From Spirochaetia bacterium (GTDB lineage Bacteria; Spirochaetota; Spirochaetia; JABMQR01): 7,632 bases of DNA. The notes beneath the pieces are model-generated. The model was not told where the DNA came from. It did not search any database and was given only the letters and a program-made list of their open reading frames with translations. The stretch covers positions 1 to 7,632 of the forward strand of contig JADHUD010000113.1 of NCBI GenBank assembly GCA_016784705.1. Reading direction: 5' to 3'. Position numbers and translations under genes: made by a program. Shown here in pieces: positions 1 to 6,446 of this stretch; positions within the stretch are counted from its first letter, which is position 1, and every line of letters begins with the position of its first letter.

Positions 1-16
1 AGATAAAACTAAGTAA

Positions 17-131
<115 letters not shown>

Positions 132-177
132 TTTTTTTTCTTTTTTTTTGGGGTAAAACCCCGAATAAAAAGAAAAA
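132..177 (+). terminator. T tracts and long A/T hairpin after 5S rRNA
   Basis: Directly after the 5S gene is T8-C-T9 (132-149). Positions 135-149 pair with 163-177 (an A-rich run containing one G opposite the C at 140) with one T-T mismatch and one G-U pair. This flanks a GGGG (150-153) / CCCC (159-162) core around a TAAAA loop. The whole forms a stem of about 19 bp. Two reasons to call it the rrn terminator are the U-rich tract right after 5S helix I and the absence of any gene until 355. The exact termination point is not determined. Confidence 0.6.
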
Positions 178-196
178 TTCGTCTAAAACAACATAA

Positions 197-217
197 GCAG
201 AAACCTCTGGTTTCTGC
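197..217. other. Perfect 9-bp hairpin in spacer
   Basis: GCAGAAACC (197-205) and GGTTTCTGC (209-217) are exact inverted repeats separated by TCT. No T run follows on the forward strand. On the reverse strand the stem is followed by TTATGTTGTTTT, which is only loosely U-rich. It could be a weak terminator for the reverse-strand gene at 355-1110 or a processing structure for the rRNA transcript. Neither can be decided from the sequence. Confidence 0.5.
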
Positions 218-306
218 CAAGGGAAAGCTCAAGAGCACAAATTGAGCCTTCTGAAAAAAGAGATAAGAAATCTGGAAACGATAAGAGAAAACGAAGAGCT
301 TTTCCC

Positions 307-338
307 GGTCGTATGCCAGGCTTTTTTTATTTTTTTTG
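307..338 (+). repeat. Second copy of the 5S rRNA 3' tail and T tract
   Basis: GGTCGTATGCCAGGC followed by T7-A-T8 at 307-338 repeats the 5S tail at 118-150, GGTCGTTGCCAGGC followed by T8-C-T9. The differences are one inserted A and one base in the T tract. Upstream of 307 the match to 5S is lost, and no 5' strand is present that could form helix I. It is therefore a fragment and not a functional 5S gene. It probably derives from a duplicated or deleted 5S unit, or from recombination between rrn operons. Confidence 0.7.
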
Positions 339-354
339 ATCACCCCGGATTATT

Positions 355-1110
355 TTACTTTTTCATAAACTGCTCATAGGCCTCCCATATTCTGTGTATT
401 CCAGAATCAAGTTTACTAAAAAGCTCATAATATTTCTCATCTTTGGGTTTTGAAATCAGTATGAAAACTGACATGAAAATAATTAAATCTATGTCAACAT
501 CTTGCAGATTACTGGAAAAGAACAGAGGGAATTGTAAATAGTGCATCACTATACCGCCCTCTTTGAAGGGTATATTCAGCATGGTGGTTTTTGGTAAATT
601 TACAATGTGAAAATCAGTTTTCAGTAATCCGTATGCATCACTGAAATCAAGATATGGGTGATTAAGCAGGAAGATAAAATGAAGTGCTCTTTTATCAATT
701 GGACTTGGAGATATGTCATGAAAATCCAGATATGCTTTAGCACAAATTTCGTCCGCACATGCAGGGGTAAGAGGATTTGCGCAGGGCAGGATTACAATTT
801 GCCTGAAATTACCTTTATTTGTTTTTGCATCAATTAAAATTGAATAAATCTCATCTTCAGCATTGGGATTTTCATTCTCTAAACTATACATTGCTGTAAT
901 ATACTCAAGTGGTTCGAAGTGCATATCATACATAACAGCGTTTATAAACCGACTGAGTAAATCAATGTTTTTGGATTCAAGAAAGAACCATAATAAGAAA
1001 TCAGTATTAAAATCTACATGGGTGTATTCGATGGATCCTACAAGAAAATCCATATCAGTTTGAGAATAATTGGATAAATTAATAATTTTTTTCTCTCTTT
1101 TACTTTTCAT
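355..1110 (-). CDS. Rpn-like PD-(D/E)XK family protein, active site apparently degenerate
   Basis: A 251-residue protein with no signal peptide. The N-terminal half follows the layout of the Rpn / PDDEXK 'putative transposase' family, recombination-promoting nucleases common in many anaerobes and spirochaetes. It has a D-F-N-T-D-F-L segment (33-39), LLSRFINAVM (51-60, the family's L-x-x-F-L-N-A-V), an acidic variable stretch (78-88), and ILIDAKTNKG (91-100) where the family has its catalytic Asp followed by a turn. In active members the next strand carries E-x-Q or E-x-K. Here the equivalent is IVILP (105-109), lacking Glu and Gln. So D94 is kept but the second half of the motif seems lost, suggesting a non-cleaving or decaying homologue. 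The start is well supported: AAGGAG on the reverse strand (1116-1121) lies 5 to 7 bases before the ATG. It lies opposite to all other complete genes here. Family assignment is by motif layout only. Confidence 0.62.
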   Translation of the reverse strand: MKSKREKKIINLSNYSQTDMDFLVGSIEYTHVDFNTDFLLWFFLESKNIDLLSRFINAVMYDMHFEPLEYITAMYSLENENPNAEDEIYSILIDAKTNKGNFRQIVILPCANPLTPACADEICAKAYLDFHDISPSPIDKRALHFIFLLNHPYLDFSDAYGLLKTDFHIVNLPKTTMLNIPFKEGGIVMHYLQFPLFFSSNLQDVDIDLIIFMSVFILISKPKDEKYYELFSKLDSGIHRIWEAYEQFMKK

Positions 1111-1115
1111 AACAG

Positions 1116-1121
1116 CTCCTT
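1116..1121 (-). promoter_or_regulatory. Ribosome binding site of the Rpn-like gene
   Basis: On the reverse strand the sequence reads AAGGAG, a few bases before the ATG at 1110-1108. It supports this start and indicates the reading frame is, or recently was, translated. I found no convincing -35/-10 pair for this gene in the 150 bases upstream. Confidence 0.7.
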
Positions 1122-1215
1122 ATCTTTAGTATCTACTAGTATTAACTGCAGAAATTGGTTGTTTTATTCAAAAAATGAGAAAAATAAATTTCAAAATCAG
1201 TTTTTTAACTATTTC

Positions 1216-1244
1216 TTGAGCTCGAGCAGTTTGTGAGATATCAT
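1216..1244 (+). promoter_or_regulatory. Probable sigma-70-type promoter of the ABC exporter genes
   Basis: TTGAGC (1216-1221), a 17-base spacer, and TATCAT (1239-1244) give a housekeeping-type promoter with two and one mismatches to consensus. Transcription would start near 1251, about 20 bases before the ATG at 1271. The 8-bp palindrome GCTCGAGC (1220-1227) overlaps the -35 end and spacer and could be a repressor site; that is inference. AGGAGG at 1261-1266 then serves as ribosome binding site. Confidence 0.55.
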
Positions 1245-1270
1245 ACTAATGATTTTATAGAGGAGGCTTT

Positions 1271-2221
1271 ATGTCGGAACTAACCATCCGGAATATTTCT
1301 AAAAGCTTTGGACAGCTGCAGGCTGTAAAGAACCTTTCGCTTTCAATTGAGAAAGGAGAGGTTTTTGGTCTTCTTGGACATAATGGAGCTGGTAAGACAA
1401 CAACCATTGAGTGTATTCTTGGTCTTAAAAAAATTGACTCAGGTACCATTTCTCTACTTGGTACGGAACCGACTCTGAACAGAAAAGAGCTGTTTGCCCG
1501 CGTTGGGGTGCAGTTCCAGGAATCGGCATATCAGGAGAGAATAAAAGTACATGAATTATGCGGATTGTTTACGGCTTTGTATCCAAAACCCATTTCATAC
1601 AGAGAACTTCTTGCTGAATTTGGTCTTATGGAAAAGGAGAAGGCGTATGTCTCTTCACTTTCCGGCGGCCAGCGGCAAAAACTTACGGTGGTATTAGCAC
1701 TTATTCCCGATCCGGAAATTCTTTTTCTTGACGAATTGACCACAGGGCTTGATCCACAGGCGAGAAGGGAAATGTGGGCCTATATCAGGAAATTGAAAGA
1801 GATGGGGAAAACCATCTTTATGACCACACACTATATGGAAGAGGCAGAAATATTATGTGACAGAGTTGGTTTGATGCGTAAAGGCGAGTTGACTGCTCTT
1901 GGCAGCCCTCGTGAGTTAGTTGAATCCTGTAATCTTGATCATTTTATGACAATTACCACCGATCATGAGAACCTGGATTTTCTCAAAGATATGAAGGGGG
2001 TACGGGAAGTGAGAAATTTACAGGACTCATTTGAGATTCGCACCTCCCCTAATATAAGTCTGCTTGCGGTGATACGGAAACTTGATGAACGAAAGATTGC
2101 AATACAAAAGCTTAATATGCGAACTCCGAATCTGGATGATGCCTACCTCCATCTTGCCGGGATTAATGCCGATGGGGTAGAGATTAAAACCTTACTCGAC
2201 ATGCAGGGGGCAGAAAAATGA
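1271..2221 (+). CDS. ABC-2 type exporter, ATP-binding subunit
   Basis: A 316-residue cytoplasmic ATPase that would power the membrane subunit encoded next to it, in the CcmA/DrrA-like class of multidrug, antibiotic or lipid exporters. The nucleotide-binding domain spans about 1-215: Walker A GHNGAGKT (36-43), Q-loop Gln83, signature LSGGQ (130-134), Walker B LFLDE (151-155), D-loop GLDP (159-162), and switch His187. The segment after the Walker B Glu is DELTTGLDP where most relatives have DEPTTGLDP, a Pro to Leu change. Residues 220-300 look like the C-terminal accessory domain (DUF4162-like) that ends P-x-L-x-D-x-Y-L-x-L-x-G (286-297). The ATG has AGGAGG four bases upstream. The stop overlaps the permease start as ATGA, so the two are translationally coupled. 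Substrate cannot be inferred. Confidence 0.93.
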   Translation: MSELTIRNISKSFGQLQAVKNLSLSIEKGEVFGLLGHNGAGKTTTIECILGLKKIDSGTISLLGTEPTLNRKELFARVGVQFQESAYQERIKVHELCGLFTALYPKPISYRELLAEFGLMEKEKAYVSSLSGGQRQKLTVVLALIPDPEILFLDELTTGLDPQARREMWAYIRKLKEMGKTIFMTTHYMEEAEILCDRVGLMRKGELTALGSPRELVESCNLDHFMTITTDHENLDFLKDMKGVREVRNLQDSFEIRTSPNISLLAVIRKLDERKIAIQKLNMRTPNLDDAYLHLAGINADGVEIKTLLDMQGAEK

Positions 2222-2961
2222 AACTATTTATACAAGTAAGTTTAGTTGAATTTCGTCTGCTGCTGCGAAGCTTTGTGACAATATTTTTCTCACTGATATT
2301 TCCTCCGATGATGGTTATTCTATTTGGTTCTATTTATGGGAATGACCCCGCTCAATTCTTCAATAACCGAGGTGCTTTGGATACGATGCTTCCCGGATAT
2401 CTCAGTATAAGTATTTGTGTTATCGGATTGATGAATCTTCCGATATCAATAGCGCAATACCGGCAGAGAAAAATTCTCAAACGGTACAAAGCCACTCCGC
2501 TTTCTCCCTGGATGATTCTGGGAGGTCAATTGTTCGGAAGCCTTATTCTGCTGATTGTTTCAGTTTTCCTAGTGTTGGGAATTGCCAAAATATTATTCAA
2601 CTACCGTATGGATGGAAATATCTTACTGTTTATTCTTACTTTTATCCTGACAACTCTCAGTTTGTTTTCTATCGGATTTCTTGTTGCGTCGCTGGCAAAA
2701 ACTGAGAAATCGGCAAACTTACTGGCGAATATACTCTATTTTCCTATGATTTTTCTCTCGGGCAGTACCTTTCCCAGTGAAATGTTTCCTGAAAAGATGG
2801 TTTTCTATACAAAACTTCTTCCGCTCACTCATGGAGTTGAACTCATGAAAGGAGTCTCTTTCGGATTACCGATAAGCGGATTTATTCCTGAGATTTTGTT
2901 ATTAACGGGATTTACAATAGTTTGTACGATAATCTCGGTTTTTACCTTTACCTGGGAATAA
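2218..2961 (+). CDS. ABC-2 type exporter, membrane permease subunit
   Basis: A 247-residue integral membrane protein that would dimerise and form the transport path for the ATPase encoded just upstream. About six hydrophobic segments are visible: 20-40, 57-78, 99-126, 134-160, 167-184 and 222-245. Family marks include the cytoplasmic loop RQRKILKRYKATPLSP (82-97), the 'R-x-x-x-x-K-R-x-x-x-x-P-L-S' coupling region of ABC-2 permeases, and FLSGSTFPSEMFP (179-191) in the late membrane region. The start overlaps the ATPase stop by 4 bp, and a G-rich stretch (GGGGG, about 2207-2211) may help initiation. Length suits the short DrrB-like class. What is exported is unknown. Confidence 0.9.
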   Translation: MKLFIQVSLVEFRLLLRSFVTIFFSLIFPPMMVILFGSIYGNDPAQFFNNRGALDTMLPGYLSISICVIGLMNLPISIAQYRQRKILKRYKATPLSPWMILGGQLFGSLILLIVSVFLVLGIAKILFNYRMDGNILLFILTFILTTLSLFSIGFLVASLAKTEKSANLLANILYFPMIFLSGSTFPSEMFPEKMVFYTKLLPLTHGVELMKGVSFGLPISGFIPEILLLTGFTIVCTIISVFTFTWE

Positions 2962-3023
2962 GGAGAGGCTGCTGATATCCGGCTATTGCATTACCACCCT
3001 ATTTGTAATAGAGTTTTCCCAGA

Positions 3024-4370
3024 ATGATCAAATTTAAAAGACAAAGTACTTCAGAACGAATTGTCCTGTTTTCCTACTTTCTTGTACTCATTGGACTTGG
3101 CACTTTTCTGCTTTACCTGCCGGCAGCCTGGAATGGTCCAGCCAGACTTAGATTTGTTGATTCTTTCTTCACCGCTGTATCTGCAGTCTGTGTTACTGGT
3201 CTCGTAACGGTCGATACAGCCCTTTATTCACTGTTTGGTAAGATAATAATTCTTTTACTTATTCAATTTGGCGGACTGGGAATTCTTACCTTTACAACTA
3301 TGTTTTTTGTTTCAGTAAAGAACAGGAAAGTATCGTTACGGAATCTTCAGACCGTTCGTAATTATTATCTGGATTCAATAGAGTTTCAGGCACACAACAT
3401 TCTGAGAAATATCCTGATAATGACAGCTGTTTTAGAGCTGACGGGTTCACTCTTATTATGGTTTAGATTCAGGACAACCGTGCCGGAAGCATCGTTTTTC
3501 ACAGCTTTGTTTCATTCTGTGTCAGCTTTTTGTAATGCAGGATTTTCACTGTTTCCCGATAGTCTGGAGGGATACTCATCTGATCCTTATCTCCTGATAG
3601 TTATCATGCTGCTGGTTATTTCCGGAGGACTGGGGTTTTTAATTTTTAATGATATTATCCTGGTAGGGCGGAAGAAGAAAAAAAGATATGCATTACATAC
3701 CCGGATTGTACTGATATCAACTGCGATTTTAATTTTATCAGGGACAATCGGATTCTTGTTAATGGAAAATAATGGGACTTTAAAAGAGATGACTGGGTTT
3801 AGTAAGTTGATTAATGCGTTGTTTCAATCTGTCACACCACGTACAGCTGGATTTAATACCGTTTCTCAAGGTGCATTAAAAAACTCATCAAAAGTTTTGA
3901 CAATGATTTTTATGTTTATAGGCGGATCACCGGCTTCAATTGCCGGAGGAATAAAAACAACAACTTTCGCAATTGTTTTCCTGACACTGTTAAAAGAGAT
4001 TGATTGGCAAGGTAGAATCAGGATAAGAGATCGGGTACTTCCGCAGAAAACAGTGACTAAAGCGATATTATTTATGGGGAAGGCGGTAATATTTCTTGCT
4101 GTATCTGTTTTTCTTCTTACGCTCACTGAAACGAATGGTGCGGGAAATAACGGATCTGAATTTATGCCGATTGTTTTTGAAAGTTTTTCAGCCTTTGGAA
4201 CAGTAGGTTTATCCACCGGAATTACATCTTCCCTGTCGACTGTAGGGAAATTTGTAATTATTTGTACCATGTTTGCAGGCAGGGTAGGGTTAATATCATT
4301 ATCAATTCCCCTGCTTAAAGAGCATAATGAAGAGATAGAGTATCCTGAGGAGGAGGTTTTAATAGGCTGA
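3024..4370 (+). CDS. ktrB: Potassium uptake channel subunit, KtrB/TrkH family
   Basis: A 448-residue membrane protein for K+ (Na+-coupled) uptake, assembled with the RCK ring encoded next. Four pore repeats are recognisable by their filter glycines: VTGL (57-60), NAGF (171-174), TAGF (274-277) and TVGLS (393-397). GGSPASIAGGIKTTT (300-314) is the conserved intramembrane gate loop of KtrB/TrkH, and GRVG (419-422) carries the conserved Arg of the last helix. Length matches KtrB (about 450), shorter than many TrkH proteins. The ATG is the first possible start after an in-frame TAG at 3009-3011, but no good ribosome binding site precedes it. The gap to the exporter is 62 bp. Its TGA overlaps the next ATG by one base. 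trkH is an acceptable alternative name. Confidence 0.93.
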   Translation: MIKFKRQSTSERIVLFSYFLVLIGLGTFLLYLPAAWNGPARLRFVDSFFTAVSAVCVTGLVTVDTALYSLFGKIIILLLIQFGGLGILTFTTMFFVSVKNRKVSLRNLQTVRNYYLDSIEFQAHNILRNILIMTAVLELTGSLLLWFRFRTTVPEASFFTALFHSVSAFCNAGFSLFPDSLEGYSSDPYLLIVIMLLVISGGLGFLIFNDIILVGRKKKKRYALHTRIVLISTAILILSGTIGFLLMENNGTLKEMTGFSKLINALFQSVTPRTAGFNTVSQGALKNSSKVLTMIFMFIGGSPASIAGGIKTTTFAIVFLTLLKEIDWQGRIRIRDRVLPQKTVTKAILFMGKAVIFLAVSVFLLTLTETNGAGNNGSEFMPIVFESFSAFGTVGLSTGITSSLSTVGKFVIICTMFAGRVGLISLSIPLLKEHNEEIEYPEEEVLIG

Positions 4371-5071
4371 TGAAACAATACGCGATAATTGGTTTGAGCA
4401 GTTTTGGTAAGTTTATGCTTGATGAGCTGTCAAATCTTGACTGTGAAATTCTTGTAGTAGATAAAAAACGGGAGTTAATTGAGGCAATAAAAGATAGGGT
4501 GACCAGCGCTTTTATAGCAGATGCGATCAATGAAGATACCATTAAACGACTGATACCTGAAACAATTGATGCCGCAATTATTGATTTGGGTGATAGTATT
4601 GAGGTCTCTATACTGGTCACAAACTATCTTAAGAAGATGGGTGTTAAACGAATAATTGCAAAGGCAGAATCATCTCAACATGGAGAAATTCTTGATATTA
4701 TCGGAGCTGATACCGTGGTTTTTCCAAATAGGGAAGCTGCAAAACGATTGGTTCCCATGATTTTTTCTGATGCAGTCTTCGGCTATTTCCCAATTGGAGA
4801 TGATCTGGTTATTGCCGAAGTTATAATCCATAAGGAAATGGCCGGTAAAACGATGATTGATGTAGACCTGCGCCGGAGTTCAGGATTAAATATTATTGCA
4901 TTGAAAAAAGAGAGTGGTTATCATCAGTTTATTTCCGGGGATCATGTGATTGAAGAAGGAGAGATTTTACTTGTGTCAGGAAGTCCTGCGGATGTTGCTG
5001 AATATTCCGGTGATAAGCTGACAGAAGGGGACTATAAGAAAAAGGGGAATGGTTTAAAACTGTTTTTTTAA
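4370..5071 (+). CDS. ktrA: Potassium uptake regulatory subunit, KtrA/TrkA (RCK domains)
   Basis: A 233-residue soluble protein that would form the octameric gating ring under the KtrB channel and sense nucleotide. The N-terminal RCK_N Rossmann domain runs from about 3 to 120. Its dinucleotide loop GLSSFG (8-13) follows the G-x-x-x-x-G pattern, the acidic strand end is VVDKK (29-33), and a second acidic position is ADAINEDTIKRL (50-61). The C-terminal RCK_C (TrkA_C) domain runs from about 140 to 208, with the typical ISGDHVIEEGEILLVSG ending. Length fits KtrA (about 220), not the doubled TrkA (about 450). Start ATG overlaps the ktrB stop as TGATG. GAGGAGG about 13 bases upstream lies inside ktrB, consistent with coupled translation. 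The tail is Lys-rich and ends in T7. Confidence 0.92.
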   Translation: MKQYAIIGLSSFGKFMLDELSNLDCEILVVDKKRELIEAIKDRVTSAFIADAINEDTIKRLIPETIDAAIIDLGDSIEVSILVTNYLKKMGVKRIIAKAESSQHGEILDIIGADTVVFPNREAAKRLVPMIFSDAVFGYFPIGDDLVIAEVIIHKEMAGKTMIDVDLRRSSGLNIIALKKESGYHQFISGDHVIEEGEILLVSGSPADVAEYSGDKLTEGDYKKKGNGLKLFF

Positions 5072-5075
5072 AAAA

Positions 5076-5081
5076 AGGTGA
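5076..5081 (+). promoter_or_regulatory. Ribosome binding site deciding the arcA start
   Basis: AGGTGA matches the complement of the 16S 3' tail (TCACCT) and sits five bases before TTG 5087. It overlaps the GTG at 5078, which argues against that upstream start. The next bases include ATG TGA at 5091-5096, a start directly followed by a stop in another frame, overlapping the alternative GTG at 5093. Confidence 0.55.
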
Positions 5082-5086
5082 GAAAT

Positions 5087-6358
5087 TTGAATGTGAAAAG
5101 TGGTTGTACATTACAGATTTATTCAGAGATAGGTCCCTTAAAAAGCGTTCTCCTGCATAGACCGGGAAGCGAACTGGAAACACTGACTCCGAAATACCTT
5201 GATACTATGCTGTTTGAGGATATTCCTTTTCTTGACAGTATGCGTGAGGAGCACAATGCATTTGCTGCTGCGTTACAGAACAATGGGTGTGAGGTCCTCT
5301 ATGTTGAAGATCTGCTTTTGGATACAGTAAAAAATACGGAAATAAGAAAGTCTCTTATAGAAAAAACTGTTAGAACCGCAGGAATTCCAGATCTTGATTT
5401 GTGTGAATCTCTGCAGAATTATCTGCTGGAAATGGATGATATGCTGCTCACAAGACACCTGATCGCCGGGACAAAAAAAGATGAAATTGCACTGAATCAG
5501 CATACAGGAAGACGCGATCTCTCATACTACATAAGAGATGAATACCCTTTTTATATCAATCCGCTTCCCAATCTCTATTTTACCCGTGATCCTGGATCAA
5601 TTATTGGAGAAAGATGTTCAATCAATACGATGCAGACGGATGCAAGAAAAAGAGAGAGTATGATTTTATCAGCAATCATGCAGAATCATCCTATATTCAA
5701 AACAGAAGATTCTTCACCGCTTATTTTAGAAGGGTATGCTGAAGGGAGTAGTATTGAAGGCGGTGATATCCTGGTACTTGATAAATATACTGTGGCAATA
5801 GGCTGCAGCGCCAGAACAGAAGCATGGGCAATTGAAGAGTTGGCAAAACGGATTTTGATTCCTGTTTCGGATTCTGACTGTGAAAGTTCCGGATTCAAAA
5901 ACATACTGGTAATTCAGATACCCTTCACCCGTGCATATATGCATCTAGATACAGTATTTACCATGGTGGATCATGATAAATTTACCATTTATCCCGGAGT
6001 TGAATCAGTATTAAGAACTTTTACTATTTCCATGGGAAAAGGTCGAAAACTTCAGGTAAAACCCGAAAATGGGCTAAAAGCAGCATTACAAAGAGCTTTG
6101 AAGTTGGTTTCAGTTGATTTAATTCAAACAGGGGGGGGCGATAGAATTACCGCTGCAAGAGAGCAGTGGAATGATAGTGCAAATACACTGGCTATATCGC
6201 CCGGGGTGGTTGTCACGTATCGGCGAAATGTGGTATCAAATGATACCCTTGAAAAGCATGGAATAACTGTTTTACCGATCCGTGGGTCTGAACTGGTTCG
6301 GGGACGGGGAGGTCCCAGGTGCATGAGTATGCCTTTAGTAAGAGAGGCAATTTCATAA
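5087..6358 (+). CDS. arcA: Arginine deiminase
   Basis: Converts L-arginine to L-citrulline and ammonia, the first step of the arginine deiminase (ADI) pathway, in the cytoplasm. Counting from the TTG at 5087 (423 residues): SEIGPL then HRPG near the N-terminus, FTRDP (165-169) with Asp168, EGGD (224-227) with catalytic Glu224, HLD (286-288) with catalytic His and Asp, and GGPRC with nucleophile Cys412 in the C-terminal motif. All core residues are intact. Length is slightly above the usual 400-420. Start choice: GTG 5078 has no ribosome binding site. AGGTGA at 5076-5081 lies five bases before TTG 5087 and eleven before GTG 5093, so 5087 or 5093 is more likely. It follows ktrA by about 15 bp with no terminator, so it is probably on the same mRNA. 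A G8 run (6131-6138) encodes part of the conserved TGGGD segment. Confidence 0.94.
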   Translation: MNVKSGCTLQIYSEIGPLKSVLLHRPGSELETLTPKYLDTMLFEDIPFLDSMREEHNAFAAALQNNGCEVLYVEDLLLDTVKNTEIRKSLIEKTVRTAGIPDLDLCESLQNYLLEMDDMLLTRHLIAGTKKDEIALNQHTGRRDLSYYIRDEYPFYINPLPNLYFTRDPGSIIGERCSINTMQTDARKRESMILSAIMQNHPIFKTEDSSPLILEGYAEGSSIEGGDILVLDKYTVAIGCSARTEAWAIEELAKRILIPVSDSDCESSGFKNILVIQIPFTRAYMHLDTVFTMVDHDKFTIYPGVESVLRTFTISMGKGRKLQVKPENGLKAALQRALKLVSVDLIQTGGGDRITAAREQWNDSANTLAISPGVVVTYRRNVVSNDTLEKHGITVLPIRGSELVRGRGGPRCMSMPLVREAIS

Positions 6359-6420
6359 ATAGGAAAATGAAACTTTGTTTTATTCCGATTTACTGAAAAT
6401 CAGCCTGAAGAACTCCAGGG

Positions 6421-6433
6421 AATTATTATAATT
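6421..6433. promoter_or_regulatory. AT-rich palindrome before arcB
   Basis: AATTATTATAATT is a perfect 13-base palindrome (6-bp arms, one central base) just before the arcB ribosome binding site. It may be an operator-type site. It does not match the usual arginine-repressor box TGAATnnnnATTCA well. The embedded TATAAT would start transcription inside the ribosome binding site, so a promoter role is unlikely. Confidence 0.3.
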
Positions 6434-6443
6434 GGAGGAGAGG
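6434..6443 (+). promoter_or_regulatory. Ribosome binding site of arcB
   Basis: GGAGGAGAGG lies three or more bases before the ATG at 6447, with the best-matching AGGAG core about nine bases away. It overlaps the codons following an in-frame TTG at 6432, which shows that TTG is not the start. Confidence 0.75.
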
Positions 6444-6446
6444 ATT

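Larger units (their letters stand above)
132..354. other. Gene-free spacer between 5S rRNA and the Rpn-like gene
   Basis: I see no credible coding region or tRNA here. In order it holds the T tract and hairpin (132-177), a perfect hairpin (197-217), a weaker 6-bp inverted repeat (GCTCAA at 227-232 with TTGAGC at 242-247), a purine-rich stretch (about 254-300), and a second copy of the 5S tail plus T tract (307-338). A few islands resemble 5S rRNA in the right order: CATAAGCAGA near 192-201 against CCATAGCAGA, and TTGAGCCTTCT at 242-252 against TTAAGCCCTCT. The spacing differs from real 5S. Confidence 0.6.

Noticed and set aside
863..1063. 66-codon forward open frame
   Set aside because: It overlaps the Rpn-like gene in antisense, and the Rpn-like frame has the better ribosome binding site and family layout.
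2986..3011. TTGCAT and TAATAG as a promoter for ktrB
   Set aside because: The spacer is only 14 bases and both boxes are weak. The same bases form a hairpin, which explains them equally well.
3866..4378. 170-codon open frame on the reverse strand
   Set aside because: It lies entirely opposite the ktrB gene, whose pore motifs are clear, and its product shows no family features. It is a shadow frame.
6367..6396. Nine-codon leader peptide frame (ATG AAA ... TGA) in the arcA-arcB gap
   Set aside because: Its ribosome binding site is weak and too close to the ATG, there are no repeated regulatory codons such as Arg, and no attenuator hairpin with a T run follows.
6427..6432. Perfect TATAAT as a promoter for arcB
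   Set aside because: The start of transcription would fall near 6439, inside the ribosome binding site, and the best upstream -35 (CTGAAG) is poor.
6432..6446. TTG 6432 as the start of arcB
   Set aside because: The extension is made of the ribosome binding site itself (GGAGGAGAGG), and the ATG at 6447 matches family N-termini.
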